A stretch of DNA of 64,000 bases from Myxococcus flavus (GCF_050038885.1 NZ_CP143624.1:4340001-4404000), one strand, 5' to 3'. Shown: positions 37,901 to 46,162, numbered from the stretch's first letter. The notes: generated from the sequence alone by a model not told the origin. Made by a program: numbers and translations.

Positions 37901-37986
37901 ACCCTCGGGCGGTGGTGTCGAGCGGCACGCGGTTGCCGGAGGACGTCGAGAACTGGAACGCGTGGGTTGCCCGGGAGGCGCCATGA
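34903..37986 (+). CDS. Alpha-2-macroglobulin-like protein, N-terminal half, with inserted AgmX-like domains
   Basis: 1027 aa from ATG 34903 (GGAGG seven bases upstream). Signal/anchor helix at ~10-28. Then MG1-MG3-type beta-sandwiches: VLTDRPLYEPGHEVLFRAVV (the MG2 hallmark), GMWTVSWSSGGAEAQASFEV and FTLPRFRVEVSSARPFW. Within the chain, about residues 495-570 and 593-675, are two domains of the AgmX/PglI or TonB-C type with LPACVASALRSRTLPAGRE and LPASVMPCIQERFARIRLPE, followed by more MG domains (VAPEKPLYAPGELARLQL). Protease-trap proteins of this superfamily guard the envelope. The stop overlaps the start of the second half (ATGA), so the pair is a split macroglobulin. Confidence 0.85.
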   Translation: MTIRFRRRRLLVGGLAALLVGGGVALANWDMCLSAWVLKGVEVPSCPDGQFRQLLEVHGSGLTRGGEGNITLMAHALAPHPATGEVMRGRVTRGTAAVFLVDAEGKETPLALANGAEWTRAQDDQRVTARVVLPEVPDGDYQLRARFTSPLGTDSVDAALPLYAPARAHVLTDRPLYEPGHEVLFRAVVLRAKDLAPLDGRPGTWRVSDPSGEVVLEERAPAGPWGVVAGRFPLDRGAPQGMWTVSWSSGGAEAQASFEVKPFTLPRFRVEVSSARPFWRADEVPVVEGQVLYASGAPVADVEVALTWDVQGDWPAPPEWLSGGLPERARTDASGRFRLMLPRVPMDLRGQARLIAGVVAQDAAGDRIQGGVSLLLSEDALSVSAVTELEDGLAPGFNNRVYLRATTAAGQVLPGAELTVKRAWDPRDEGVRAVTDEDGVAVFQLDPGPPVNVVVPPMPVRPPPPEPAVRLGETRSLLAPGTEASLEDLLALEKALPALEPCARFVLRDEGEVDVELGLRVSASGAVLDVVTGDEPLPACVASALRSRTLPAGRERVLQVNLSVFDPGLPELEFEVETAFGRPELLVAALAGAARDARTCLPRDLSVEAPLPSMLSWRLGKRGLESLTWVSMPKQAGALPASVMPCIQERFARIRLPEAARMEDALGVVSLTAHPARGKGTDAAPMATTFLGYELTVSGTQGGESVGQTKLVLRPASVPPTRLRATPVLARGGEEVRIELMRGPEFAGPLPESLVLQAGNQVLKAEVDKQTRSAHFQLPADFEGWAVTYWEGAQGRIYVAPRAQLSVEVAPEKPLYAPGELARLQLRTRVDGKEGPAAVGLFGVDESLAQLAPLPGPDALGAMRPMPTVASPAFGVLDGQALAMGRIRGANAASAAVLRVTDVPQRELTEPSVSVNAVAIFEADAELTEPFYAVLAELHTQVRAWEEKAPQGQTLEPAGMARLWEDALAACEKRGEKVTDAFGRRLKLSRLPADLLALTDPRAVVSSGTRLPEDVENWNAWVAREAP

Positions 37987-40397
37987 ATCGCTCGTTCTTC
38001 GCCGGGGTGGGCTGCTCCCTGGCGAGCGTGGTGGGGTTGGTGCTGTTGGTGCTGCTCTTCGGTGACAACCTGCGGCGCCTGTTCGGGGCCTCCGCGGAGG
38101 CCTTGGCTGGGGCGCAGGCGGAAGCCCCGGCGAAGCGGGCGCGCCTCTTCGATGAGCAAGTGGGATTCGGGGGGGCGCAGGCGGTGATGGCGCCTCCTCC
38201 GGTTGAGATGGAGAGAGAGGAGCACGAGCCGTTTCCCGCGTCCGCGGACATGCCTCGCAGCGCCAGCATCGATCTGCTCTCGCGAAAGGGCGGGGGCGGC
38301 GCCGAGGAACCGGAGGCCACGCCGAGCCGGGCCTGGTTCCCGGAGACCTTCCTCTTCGAGCCCCTGGTGGTGACGGATGAGACGGGCACCGCGACGGTGC
38401 CGGTGCGCGTGCCGGACCGCCTCACCCAGTGGCGCGTGCTGGCGCTGGCGCATTCGCGCTCGGGGGCCCAGTCGGGCGCGGTGGCGGCCTTCACGGGCAC
38501 CCTGCCCACGTACGTGGACCCGGTGCTGCCACCCTTCCTGCGCGCGGGGGACGCCGTGCGGCTGCCGGTGCAGGTGATGAACACCACGGACGCGCCGGTG
38601 GAGGCACCGCTGAAGGTGGAGGTGCATGGCGCCGTGGTGGAGGGCGGGAGCCGCACCGTGCGCGTGCCGGCGCGGGGTAGCGTGGTGGAGTACGTGACGG
38701 TGCGCGTGGCCACGCCGGGGCCGGTGGCGGTGCGCGCGACGCTGGGCGCCACCGACGCGGTGGTGCGGGACTTCCCGGTGTGGGCCACGGGGCGCCCGGT
38801 GCTCCAGACGCACGGCGGCACGCTGGCGGCGCCGCGCACGCTGTCACTCACGGGGGCGGCGGACGCGCAGGCGGGCAGCGAGCGCGTCCGGCTGCAGGTG
38901 TACCCCGGCGGGCTGGGGGTGCTGCGCTCGGAGTTGCTGAACGCGGGCGGACGCGAGGACGTGGCGGGCGTCGCCTATTCGCTGCTGCTGGCCGGGCGCG
39001 CGTCGGAGTTGCTGGCGGCGCTGGGGGAGACGCGGTCCGCGGAGGCACTCAAGACATTGAGCACGTCCGGGCAGCGGCTGAAGGCGCCCGTTCCCGCGGA
39101 GCCCGGCGAGGTGGACGTGGAGGCGGTGCGGACCGAGTTGATGCGGGCCACGCAGCGCGCGCTGCGCTGGAGCCGGGCACCGGACGTGGCCACCGCGGCG
39201 CTGCTGGCGGAGGGCGCGCTGGCCCATCCGGACAACCCCGTGCTGGCGCGGCTGGGCGAGCGGCTGGCCGCGCGGGTGGCGGCGGCGCAGCTCCCGGATG
39301 GCACCTGCCAGGGCGGCAGCGGCTGGACGCTCCAGCGGCTGCTGGTGGCCACCGCGGACTGCACGCGCGCGGTGAACGCGGCGGCGGGGACGCCGGAGGG
39401 CAAGCGCCGCGCGGCCTTCTTCGCGGCGCGGGCCGCGGGGGCGCTGGAGCGCAACCGGGCGCACGTCAAGGACGGCTACACCGCGGCGGCGTTGCTGGCG
39501 AGCGGCGTGGTGACAGGCTCGCTGCGCGACTCGCTGCGCGAGCAGGTCCGCGAGGCACTGCAGCGGCGCGACGCGGGCGCCGCGTACCTGCCCGTGGAGG
39601 CGGGCGTGGTGGACGCCGCGGGCGGCACGCCGACGGAGGCCGAGGCCACCGCGTTGGCGGTGCTCGCCCTGGAAGGTGACGCGAAGGCGCCCATGGCGGA
39701 CCTGGGCGCCGCGTTGCTCGCCAGCTACGAGCCCGTGCGCGGCTGGGGCAGCGGGCGCGCCAACCGGCTGGCCTTGCAGGCGGTGGTGTCGCTCTTCCGC
39801 GAGCCGCTGCCCGCCCAGGTGCGCGTGGTGCTGGAGCGGGACGGACAGGTGCTCACCGAGGGCACCTTCGACGCCAAGGCCCTGCGCGAAGTGCTGTCAC
39901 TGGAGGCGGCGGCGCCCGGCTCGGGTGGGACGCACACGTGGACGGTGCGCGCGGAGCCCGCCGTGCCGGGACTGGGCTTCTCGCTGGCGTTGAGCGCCGC
40001 GGTGCCGTGGAAGCAGGAGGCGCAGGCCGGGCTGGAGCTGGCGGTGCAGGTGCCCTCGGACGCGAAGGTGGGGCAGCCCGCGGAGGTGATGCTCCAGGCG
40101 TCCACGCCGTCGGGCCTGCCCCTGGTGCTGCGCCAGGGTCTGCCTGCCGGCGTGCAGGTGGATGCGGACAGCCTGGAGGCGCTCGTGCGCGAGGGAAAGA
40201 TAGCGTCGTGGGACGCGGAGGATGGCGCGGTGACGCTGTGGCTTCCGCCCCGAGGGCCGGGCGTGCCCTTCCAGGCGCGCTTCCGCGTCATCCCCACGCT
40301 GGCGGGCACGCTGCAGGGCGGTGCCTCGTCATTGACGACCCAGGCGCGCCCTGACCTCGTGTCCTACGTACCCCCCGCTATATGGGCGGTGCGCTGA
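37983..40397 (+). CDS. Alpha-2-macroglobulin-like protein, C-terminal half, no thioester
   Basis: 804 aa, ATG overlapping the previous stop. N-terminal transmembrane helix (~10-32, SVVGLVLLVLLF). The A2M signature RAWFPETFLFEPLVVTDETG is at ~117-136 with VPVRVPDRLTQWRVLALAHS after it. A complement-like helical domain follows (~320-560, LARLGERLAARVAAAQLPDG, ARAAGALERNRAHVKDGYTA), then a receptor-like C-terminal sandwich. Where GCGEQ would form the thioester, the sequence is YPGGLGVLRSELLNAGG, so there is no covalent trap. Likely inner-membrane anchored and periplasmic, working with the upstream half. Confidence 0.85.
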   Translation: MNRSFFAGVGCSLASVVGLVLLVLLFGDNLRRLFGASAEALAGAQAEAPAKRARLFDEQVGFGGAQAVMAPPPVEMEREEHEPFPASADMPRSASIDLLSRKGGGGAEEPEATPSRAWFPETFLFEPLVVTDETGTATVPVRVPDRLTQWRVLALAHSRSGAQSGAVAAFTGTLPTYVDPVLPPFLRAGDAVRLPVQVMNTTDAPVEAPLKVEVHGAVVEGGSRTVRVPARGSVVEYVTVRVATPGPVAVRATLGATDAVVRDFPVWATGRPVLQTHGGTLAAPRTLSLTGAADAQAGSERVRLQVYPGGLGVLRSELLNAGGREDVAGVAYSLLLAGRASELLAALGETRSAEALKTLSTSGQRLKAPVPAEPGEVDVEAVRTELMRATQRALRWSRAPDVATAALLAEGALAHPDNPVLARLGERLAARVAAAQLPDGTCQGGSGWTLQRLLVATADCTRAVNAAAGTPEGKRRAAFFAARAAGALERNRAHVKDGYTAAALLASGVVTGSLRDSLREQVREALQRRDAGAAYLPVEAGVVDAAGGTPTEAEATALAVLALEGDAKAPMADLGAALLASYEPVRGWGSGRANRLALQAVVSLFREPLPAQVRVVLERDGQVLTEGTFDAKALREVLSLEAAAPGSGGTHTWTVRAEPAVPGLGFSLALSAAVPWKQEAQAGLELAVQVPSDAKVGQPAEVMLQASTPSGLPLVLRQGLPAGVQVDADSLEALVREGKIASWDAEDGAVTLWLPPRGPGVPFQARFRVIPTLAGTLQGGASSLTTQARPDLVSYVPPAIWAVR

Positions 40398-40420
40398 GCG
40401 AAAGCCGCGGCGCCGTCCTG

Positions 40421-40451
40421 CCCCTCGGGCCACTGCCCCGGCGCCGAGGGG
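40421..40451 (+). terminator. Hairpin after the macroglobulin operon
   Basis: CCCCTCGG and CCGAGGGG form a perfect 8-bp stem with a 15-base loop, 24 bases after the stop at 40397. No T-run. If it terminates, the EAD-protease gene has its own promoter. Confidence 0.4.
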
Positions 40452-40604
40452 CGCGTTATGTGTCGACTCGTGGTGACTTCACGGGCCTCCAGGAAATGTA
40501 GTCCGCGCTCCCAACTGGGCATCCTCATGGAGGGTGCACAGATTTCCCAGCAGCAACACGGAGTCGCAACCGCTCCCTGGGTTGTTTCGTCGTGGGTGGC
40601 AAGC

Positions 40605-41642
40605 ATGGAGCTCGACGGCGCGGAGAGGGACGAGCTACAGGGGGCGCTCATCAGCGCCTTTGCCTCCGTGGAGCAGCTCCGCAGGGTGGTGGCCGCCACC
40701 TGCCGCAGGGACGTGGAGTCGCTGGGCATCTCCGGAGGGCTGCGTGAGCGCGTCTTCACGCTCATCCACCGGGCCGAGTCGGAGGGCTGGCTCCGCGAGT
40801 TGATTCGCGGCGCCTATCAGGCGCTGCCCCGCCACCCGCGTCTCCACCGTTTCGTGCAGGTGTATCTCGCCTCCGTGCAGCGCAGCATCCCCCGTGTGGG
40901 GCTGGAGCGCATCTTCGGCAACGGCCGGGCGGACGCGGAGCGCGAGCGCTGGCGCAAGCGCCTGATGGCCATCGAACGGCAGGTCTGCCGCGTGGAGCCG
41001 GAGGTGGGCGCGGCGCTGGGCACCGGTTTCCTGGTGGCACCCAACGTGGTGCTCACCAACTTCCACGTCATCGAGAACAAGCTGCTGGAGTCGCTGCGCG
41101 TGCGCTTCGGCCGCAAGGTCCTCCACGACGGCACGCTGCTGCACCCGGGGACGGTGTACCGCGTGACGCGGTGTCTGGCGCGCAGCCCGTACAGCCCCGC
41201 GGACCTGATGCACCCCCGTCCCCGCGATGCCACCATGGGCGAGCTGGACTACGCCTTCCTCGAGGTGGCGGGGACGCCCGGCGACGACCGGGTCGACGGC
41301 GAGCCCCGGGGCTGGCTGGAGCTGCCCGACTCGCGGGAGTCCTTCACCCCCGGCAGCCTGGTGCTCATCGTGCAGCACCCGGCGGGCAAGCCCATGAGCG
41401 TCGCGCTCGACGAGTTCCTGGGCGTCAACGCGGGCCGCACGCGCGTGGCGTACCGCGCCTGCACGGGGCCGGGGTCGTCGGGAGCGCCCTGCTTCACCCG
41501 GGACCTGCGGCTGGCCGCGCTGCATCACAGCGGAGGGCCACGCGTCCCGTCACCCGCGGTGGGACACAACGAGGGCATCCCCATCGACACCATCCGCGGC
41601 AGCCTGTCCGGGAGCATGCTGAGCCACCTGGGCTGGCGGTGA
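40605..41642 (+). CDS. EAD1-trypsin: effector-associated domain fused to serine protease
   Basis: 345 aa from ATG 40605; the frame opens at 40458 but the extra 49 residues have AT-richer, non-coding-like codons and are not needed for the domain. Residues 1-85 fit effector-associated domain 1: AERDELQGALISAFASVEQL, AESEGWLRELIRGAYQALP. Residues ~125-345 are a trypsin-like peptidase with the full triad His154 (TNFHVI), Asp215 (LDYAF) and Ser292 (GPGSSGAP). No signal peptide, so cytoplasmic. EADs are adaptor domains known from bacterial biological-conflict (immunity/cell-death) systems, where they bring effectors to a sensor with the matching EAD. Here it precedes a membrane coiled-coil gene by 45 bp. 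Confidence 0.82.
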   Translation: MELDGAERDELQGALISAFASVEQLRRVVAATCRRDVESLGISGGLRERVFTLIHRAESEGWLRELIRGAYQALPRHPRLHRFVQVYLASVQRSIPRVGLERIFGNGRADAERERWRKRLMAIERQVCRVEPEVGAALGTGFLVAPNVVLTNFHVIENKLLESLRVRFGRKVLHDGTLLHPGTVYRVTRCLARSPYSPADLMHPRPRDATMGELDYAFLEVAGTPGDDRVDGEPRGWLELPDSRESFTPGSLVLIVQHPAGKPMSVALDEFLGVNAGRTRVAYRACTGPGSSGAPCFTRDLRLAALHHSGGPRVPSPAVGHNEGIPIDTIRGSLSGSMLSHLGWR

Positions 41643-41687
41643 GCGGCGCGAAGTGGAGGCATGGGGGGCGCCTGATACAGTCAGTGA

Positions 41688-44081
41688 ATGCATTCCGCTG
41701 GCACCCGTCCCGCCGTCGTCCACTCCGCGTGGGGCCTCGTGCGTCTCCTGGCCCTGGCCCTGCTGGTCGTCCACCCCTGGAAGGCCCTGGGCGCGGAAGC
41801 GTCCCTGCGCGTGGCGGGGGCCTCCGCCAGCAACGAGGTGAAGCTGCGGACGACGTCGGAGGACTTCCGGCACGTGCTGCGCGTGGACCTGCTGAACGTG
41901 CCGCAGGCGGTCAGCGGCGTCGCCGTGGCTGGCGGCGTGGCGGGAGGGGGTGACGGCGAGCTGCCCGGGGGCGTGACGGTGCTGGTGGACCCGCTCCACT
42001 CCCAGGACGGGGTGCAGGTGCCCTTGCAGGCGGTGGTGAAGGAGGCGGAGGCGGGGAGCGCCACGGCGCCCATCTCCACGCGGCGTCCCATCCACGTCGA
42101 GCTGACGGGGCGGCTGCCCGTCGCGGGGGACTACACGGGCCATGTGGTGCTGGTGCACGCGCAGGGACGGGAGACCACCACGCTCATCATCACGCGCGCG
42201 CAGGCGGTGCCCGCGGTGCAGTTCGTCGCCACGTCGCCCGCGGTGACGTCGGCGGGCTGGGGCTTCAGCTCCATCGACGCCACCATCCGCCTGCCGTTCA
42301 AGGAGACGGCGGGCGTGAGCGGCGTCGTGTCGATGCCGCAGTTGCTCCAGCTCCAGCGCAAGGTGCCGGACATGGACTCGGCGCTCATCCAGCCGCGCTT
42401 CCAGAGCGTGCACTTCGCGCTGGAGGGAGCACGGCCGGATGGGGGCAACCTCGACGTCACGTCGATGGAGGGCGGCATCCCCGTGAGCGCGCACGGCAGC
42501 GGCGCGCTGCTCGTGAGCCTGCGCGGCCTGGAAGGGCCGGGCGAGTACACCGGCACCGTGCGGGTGGCCGTGCGCTCGGGCCTGCCGGTGGAGCAGCCCT
42601 TCACCCTCTGGGTGGGCTCACCCTGGCTGTGGGGAGCGCTGCTCATCGCGGCGGGGGCCGTCTCGTCATTTGGCGTGCGCCTGTATTCGCAGCGCATCCG
42701 TCCCCGGGCGCTGCGGCTGCAGCGGCTCATGGAGGTGCACCGCCGGCTCCAGGCCTCGATGAACGGGCAGGGCGCCCGGGCGCGGGAGGTGGGGCAGGCG
42801 ATGCTGGGGCAGGTGGACGCGCTGGTGTCGGAGGTCCGCCGGCCGGTGCGAGGCATCCGCGTGGGGGACGCCGCGCTGGCGGTGCTGGAGCCTCGCCTGC
42901 GCCTGTATGGCGCGTGGTGTGACGCCTCCCGCAAGCTGGAGGCGCTCCCGGTGGAGCTGCGTCCGGAGCAGGCCAGCCAGCTCCTGGCGGAGGTGGAGGG
43001 CGCGCTGCGCGCCGAGGACACGGCGGCCGAGCAACTGGAGGGCTTCCTCGCCCGGGTGCGCGAGCTGGACGTGGACGCGCTGGCGCGCGCGGGGCTGGAG
43101 GCGCGGCTTCAGGACATCGACCGGCAGGCGCGGACGCTGATGGAGCCTCGCGGTGAAGACGCGCTGGGCTTCCGGCTCAAGTATGAGCTGCTGCCCCTGC
43201 TGTCGAGCGTGCGCGAGGAGCTGGCGCGGGGCGAGCTGGATGCCGCCCGGCGTCAGCTCGAGTTCGCGCGCCGCTCGTATTTCGACATCCTGTGCGAGGA
43301 GCTGTCCGCCGCCGTGGCGTCCCGCACGCCGCCGCGTGGCTTCACCGAGGAGGAGTGGGACACCCTCACCCGGCAGGTGAAGACGCTGCTGGAGCGGGCC
43401 CGGGAGCGGGCGAACACCCACGTGGACGATGCCGTCCGCATGTACCAGGGCGCCCACGCGGCCTACGTGCGCCAGCTCATCGTGGAGCTGCGCGGCGCGG
43501 TGGACGAGGCGCGGCACCTCAGCGAGTCCGAGGCGCAGACGCAGGCGCTCCAGGAGGTGGAGGCGCGGCTGCGCGAGGCCATGGGCCTGCTGGTGGCGGA
43601 GTCGTCGCACGAGGCCGCGGTGAAGTACGGCGAGGCGCGTGACCGGTTCGTGGCGGCCACCCAGTCCCAGCGGATGGCGAAGAGCTTCCACCTGGAGTCG
43701 CTCGCGTCGGACGAGGCGGGGGCGAGCGTGCCCGCGCTGCCGCCGCCCACCGCGCCCAGCGGCGGCAGCATCCCCGCGTTGCCGGAGGCGCCCGGCGGAG
43801 GGCTGTCCGCGCTGGGCGACTTCGAGGGAATGCCGCTGCCGTCGCCCCGTCACCTGTGGCTGGTGGAGCTGGGCGTGCTGGCGCTGCTCACCACGGTGGC
43901 GGTGGCGCTGGGGCTCCAGCTCCTCAACGTCTTCTCGCCCACCTGGGGCGGCTTCGGCGCGGGCATGACGGCCTTCCTGTGGGGCTTCGGCCTGCACCAG
44001 GTGGGCAACGCCACCTTCGAGGGCATCACCGGGCTGCTGACGCGCGTGGAGCGGCCGGCTGCGCCTCCGCCGGCCACCTGA
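41688..44081 (+). CDS. Large membrane protein with beta-rich extracytoplasmic and coiled-coil domains
   Basis: 797 aa. Signal peptide (~18-35, RLLALALLVVHPWKALGA), a beta-rich region to ~300 (VELTGRLPVAGDYTGHVVLV, LLVSLRGLEGPGEYTGTVRV), a transmembrane helix (~308-330, SPWLWGALLIAAGAVSSFGV), a ~370-residue alpha-helical coiled-coil region (RLQRLMEVHRRLQASMNGQG, LEEVEARLREAMGLLVAE-type heptads), a Pro/Gly linker, and two C-terminal helices (~725-775). The helical region would be cytoplasmic. TACAGT lies 7 bases before the ATG but no -35 is seen. No family recognised. Position suggests a partner, sensor or target of the EAD protease (inference). Confidence 0.7.
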   Translation: MHSAGTRPAVVHSAWGLVRLLALALLVVHPWKALGAEASLRVAGASASNEVKLRTTSEDFRHVLRVDLLNVPQAVSGVAVAGGVAGGGDGELPGGVTVLVDPLHSQDGVQVPLQAVVKEAEAGSATAPISTRRPIHVELTGRLPVAGDYTGHVVLVHAQGRETTTLIITRAQAVPAVQFVATSPAVTSAGWGFSSIDATIRLPFKETAGVSGVVSMPQLLQLQRKVPDMDSALIQPRFQSVHFALEGARPDGGNLDVTSMEGGIPVSAHGSGALLVSLRGLEGPGEYTGTVRVAVRSGLPVEQPFTLWVGSPWLWGALLIAAGAVSSFGVRLYSQRIRPRALRLQRLMEVHRRLQASMNGQGARAREVGQAMLGQVDALVSEVRRPVRGIRVGDAALAVLEPRLRLYGAWCDASRKLEALPVELRPEQASQLLAEVEGALRAEDTAAEQLEGFLARVRELDVDALARAGLEARLQDIDRQARTLMEPRGEDALGFRLKYELLPLLSSVREELARGELDAARRQLEFARRSYFDILCEELSAAVASRTPPRGFTEEEWDTLTRQVKTLLERARERANTHVDDAVRMYQGAHAAYVRQLIVELRGAVDEARHLSESEAQTQALQEVEARLREAMGLLVAESSHEAAVKYGEARDRFVAATQSQRMAKSFHLESLASDEAGASVPALPPPTAPSGGSIPALPEAPGGGLSALGDFEGMPLPSPRHLWLVELGVLALLTTVAVALGLQLLNVFSPTWGGFGAGMTAFLWGFGLHQVGNATFEGITGLLTRVERPAAPPPAT

Positions 44082-44099
44082 GCCACGCCCGCGGCGGGG

Positions 44100-44900
44100 C
44101 TAGCGCTGCCGGTCCTGGATGGCCTTCGCGGCGATGCGGTCCACCAGGCCGGGGGCCACCAGCTTGAGGAACTGGGCCACGCGGGCCTTGGTGGTCATCA
44201 CCACCTCGCGCTCGCGCTGCTCCATGGCCTTCAGGATGATGGCCACGCAGGTGTCCACGTCCATGTTGCCTGAGCTCTCGTCGTGCTTGCTCTGCCGCAC
44301 GGGCTGGCCGTCCGCGCCCAGTGCGCTGTCGCGGATGTTGGTGGCGACGAAGCCGGGGCACACCACCGTGACGTCCACGCCGGTGCCGCGCAGCTCGATG
44401 CGCAGCGAGTCGAAGAAGCCGTGCATGGCGTGCTTGCTGGCCGCGTAGCCGCTGCGGTTGGGCACGCCCGTCTTGCCCGTGAGGGACGAGACGGCCACCA
44501 GCAGCCCACGCCGGGCCTTGAGGTGGGGCAGGGCGTGGTAGGTGCAATACACCGCGCCCAGGTAGTTGATGCGCATCAGCCGCTCGAAGAGGGACAGGTC
44601 CTTCACCTCGTCCACGCGCGCGTCCATCGTCACGCCCGCGTTGTTGACGAGCACGTCGATGCCGCCGAAGGCCTCCACCGCGCGGTCCACCAGGCGGCGG
44701 CACGCCTCCGCGTCGCCCACGTCGGTGGGGACCACCACCGCGCGCCCGCCCGCCGACTCGCACCGGGCCTTCACCCGCTGAAGGGCTTCTTCGTTGCGCG
44801 CCGCCAGCACCAGGTTGGCGCCGCGCCCGGCCAGCACCACCGCCAGCGCCTCGCCAATGCCCGCCGAGGCGCCCGTGACGACCACCGTTTTTCCTCGCAT
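44100..44900 (-). CDS. Short-chain dehydrogenase/reductase
   Basis: 266 aa from the ATG of MRGKTVVVTGASAGIGEAL (44900); the frame continues upstream into non-conserved sequence. Classical SDR: TGASAGIG nucleotide motif, DVLVNNAGV, and catalytic Ser/Tyr/Lys in VSSLTGKTGVPNRSGYAASK. C-terminal MTTKARVAQFLKLVAPGLVD is typical of membrane-associating SDRs close to the DHRS7-like group. Reduces or oxidises an alcohol/ketone with NAD(P); substrate unknown. It converges on the 41688 gene (18-bp gap) and is divergent from exbB. Confidence 0.92.
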   Translation of the reverse strand: MRGKTVVVTGASAGIGEALAVVLAGRGANLVLAARNEEALQRVKARCESAGGRAVVVPTDVGDAEACRRLVDRAVEAFGGIDVLVNNAGVTMDARVDEVKDLSLFERLMRINYLGAVYCTYHALPHLKARRGLLVAVSSLTGKTGVPNRSGYAASKHAMHGFFDSLRIELRGTGVDVTVVCPGFVATNIRDSALGADGQPVRQSKHDESSGNMDVDTCVAIILKAMEQREREVVMTTKARVAQFLKLVAPGLVDRIAAKAIQDRQR

Positions 44901-45043
44901 GCGCACATTCTCGCCCCCGGCTCCCGGTGCGTCGAGCACCGCGCCGCGAAGGGGGTCCGAATTAAATCCGCCCACCGGGTGACACTTTTATTCGGGGGCG
45001 GTGTTCCGGTCGCGCCAACGTGTTCTTCGAGGGGAAAGACTCC

Positions 45044-45724
45044 ATGCCGTCCATCGCCGTTCTCGCCCAGGCGCAGCCAGAGCAACTGGGGTGGCTCAGC
45101 AGCAAGCTCCTGGGTGTGACGCTCACCTCCGCGGAATGGGTGCTGTGGGTGCTGGTATGTCTGTCGGTGCTGTCCATCGCCATCATGCTGGAGCGCGCGG
45201 TGTACTTCGCCCGCTACCGGCTGCCGGACTCGGAGGCGCTGGCGGTGCGGCTGGCGCGCGGTGAGCTGGACGCGGTGAAGGCCGCCATCCAGGGGCGCCA
45301 GGGCATGGAGGCCGCCATCCTCCGGGAGGGGCTGGCCTGTGCCGACCAGGGCGCGGACACCGTGGAGCAGGTGATTGCCTCCACCCTGTCGCGCGAGCGC
45401 CCGCGCTATGAGCGCTTCCTGTCGTACCTGGGCACGCTGGGCAACAACGCGCCCTTCATCGGGCTGTTCGGCACGGTGCTCGGCATCATCAAGGCCTTCC
45501 ATGACCTGGGGAACATGAACGCCCAGGGCGGCGGCGGGGCCATGCAGCAGACCGTCATGGCCGGCATCTCCGAGGCGCTGGTGGCCACGGCCGTGGGCCT
45601 GGCGGTGGCGATTCCTGCGGTGGTGGCCTTCAACGTCTTCAACCGCCAGCTCAAGACGCTCACCAGCCGCGCCAACGCCCTGGGCCATGCGCTGGTGGGC
45701 AGCCTCCGCGCGGAGGCCCGTTAG
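45044..45724 (+). CDS. exbB: ExbB/TolQ-type proton channel protein
   Basis: 226 aa from MPSIAVLAQAQPEQ (ATG 45044, GAGGGGAAAG upstream). Three transmembrane helices: SAEWVLWVLVCLSVLSIAIM (~28-50), APFIGLFGTVLGIIKAF (~135-155) and TAVGLAVAIPAVVAFNVF (~175-198). The LGNNAPFIGLFGTVLGI and ISEALVATAVGLAVAIPAVV blocks are diagnostic. ExbB and ExbD form the inner-membrane motor that energises TonB. Followed by exbD after 3 bp; first gene of a TonB transport block. Confidence 0.93.
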   Translation: MPSIAVLAQAQPEQLGWLSSKLLGVTLTSAEWVLWVLVCLSVLSIAIMLERAVYFARYRLPDSEALAVRLARGELDAVKAAIQGRQGMEAAILREGLACADQGADTVEQVIASTLSRERPRYERFLSYLGTLGNNAPFIGLFGTVLGIIKAFHDLGNMNAQGGGGAMQQTVMAGISEALVATAVGLAVAIPAVVAFNVFNRQLKTLTSRANALGHALVGSLRAEAR

Positions 45725-45727
45725 GCC

Positions 45728-46162
45728 ATGGCGGGCGGCGCGCAGGAGAACGATGACGAAATCACCGGCATCAACGTCACCCCGCTGGTGGACGTGGTGC
45801 TCGTGCTGCTCATCATCTTCATGGTGACGGCGAACTTCATCGTCCGCGAGACGGTGGAGGTGGACCTGCCTCGCGCCGCCAACGGTGGCGAGACGGTGCA
45901 GGGCCTGGTCAACGTGGTGCTGGACAAGGAGGGCAAGCTCTTCTTCGACGGCGCCGAGGTCAGCGAGAAGGAGCTGGAGGCGAAGGTCGTCGAGGCGCTG
46001 GCCAAGGACAAGGAGACGCGCGCCATCATCAGCGCCGACCAGTCCCTTCCCTATGGCCGCGTCATGCGCCTCATCGACGTGGTGAAGGGAAAAGGCATCG
46101 CGAAGTTCGCGCTCAACATCGAGAAGGACGTGGCCCCCGCGGCCGCGGCCCCCGCGCCCTGA
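45728..46162 (+). CDS. exbD: ExbD/TolR-type protein
   Basis: 144 aa. One N-terminal helix with the essential aspartate in NVTPLVDVVLVLLIIFMVTA (~17-36), then the periplasmic domain (VEVDLPRAANG, IISADQSLPYGRVMRLIDVV). Partner of ExbB. Gap of 3 bp to exbB and 16 bp to tonB shows a single transcript. Confidence 0.93.
   Translation: MAGGAQENDDEITGINVTPLVDVVLVLLIIFMVTANFIVRETVEVDLPRAANGGETVQGLVNVVLDKEGKLFFDGAEVSEKELEAKVVEALAKDKETRAIISADQSLPYGRVMRLIDVVKGKGIAKFALNIEKDVAPAAAAPAP

Noticed and set aside
40458..40604. Longer start of the EAD1-trypsin gene at ATG 40458 with GAGGGG upstream
   Set aside because: The added 49 codons lose the third-position bias of the genome and precede the complete EAD1 domain; GAGGGG is part of a terminator-like hairpin. 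Not fully excluded.
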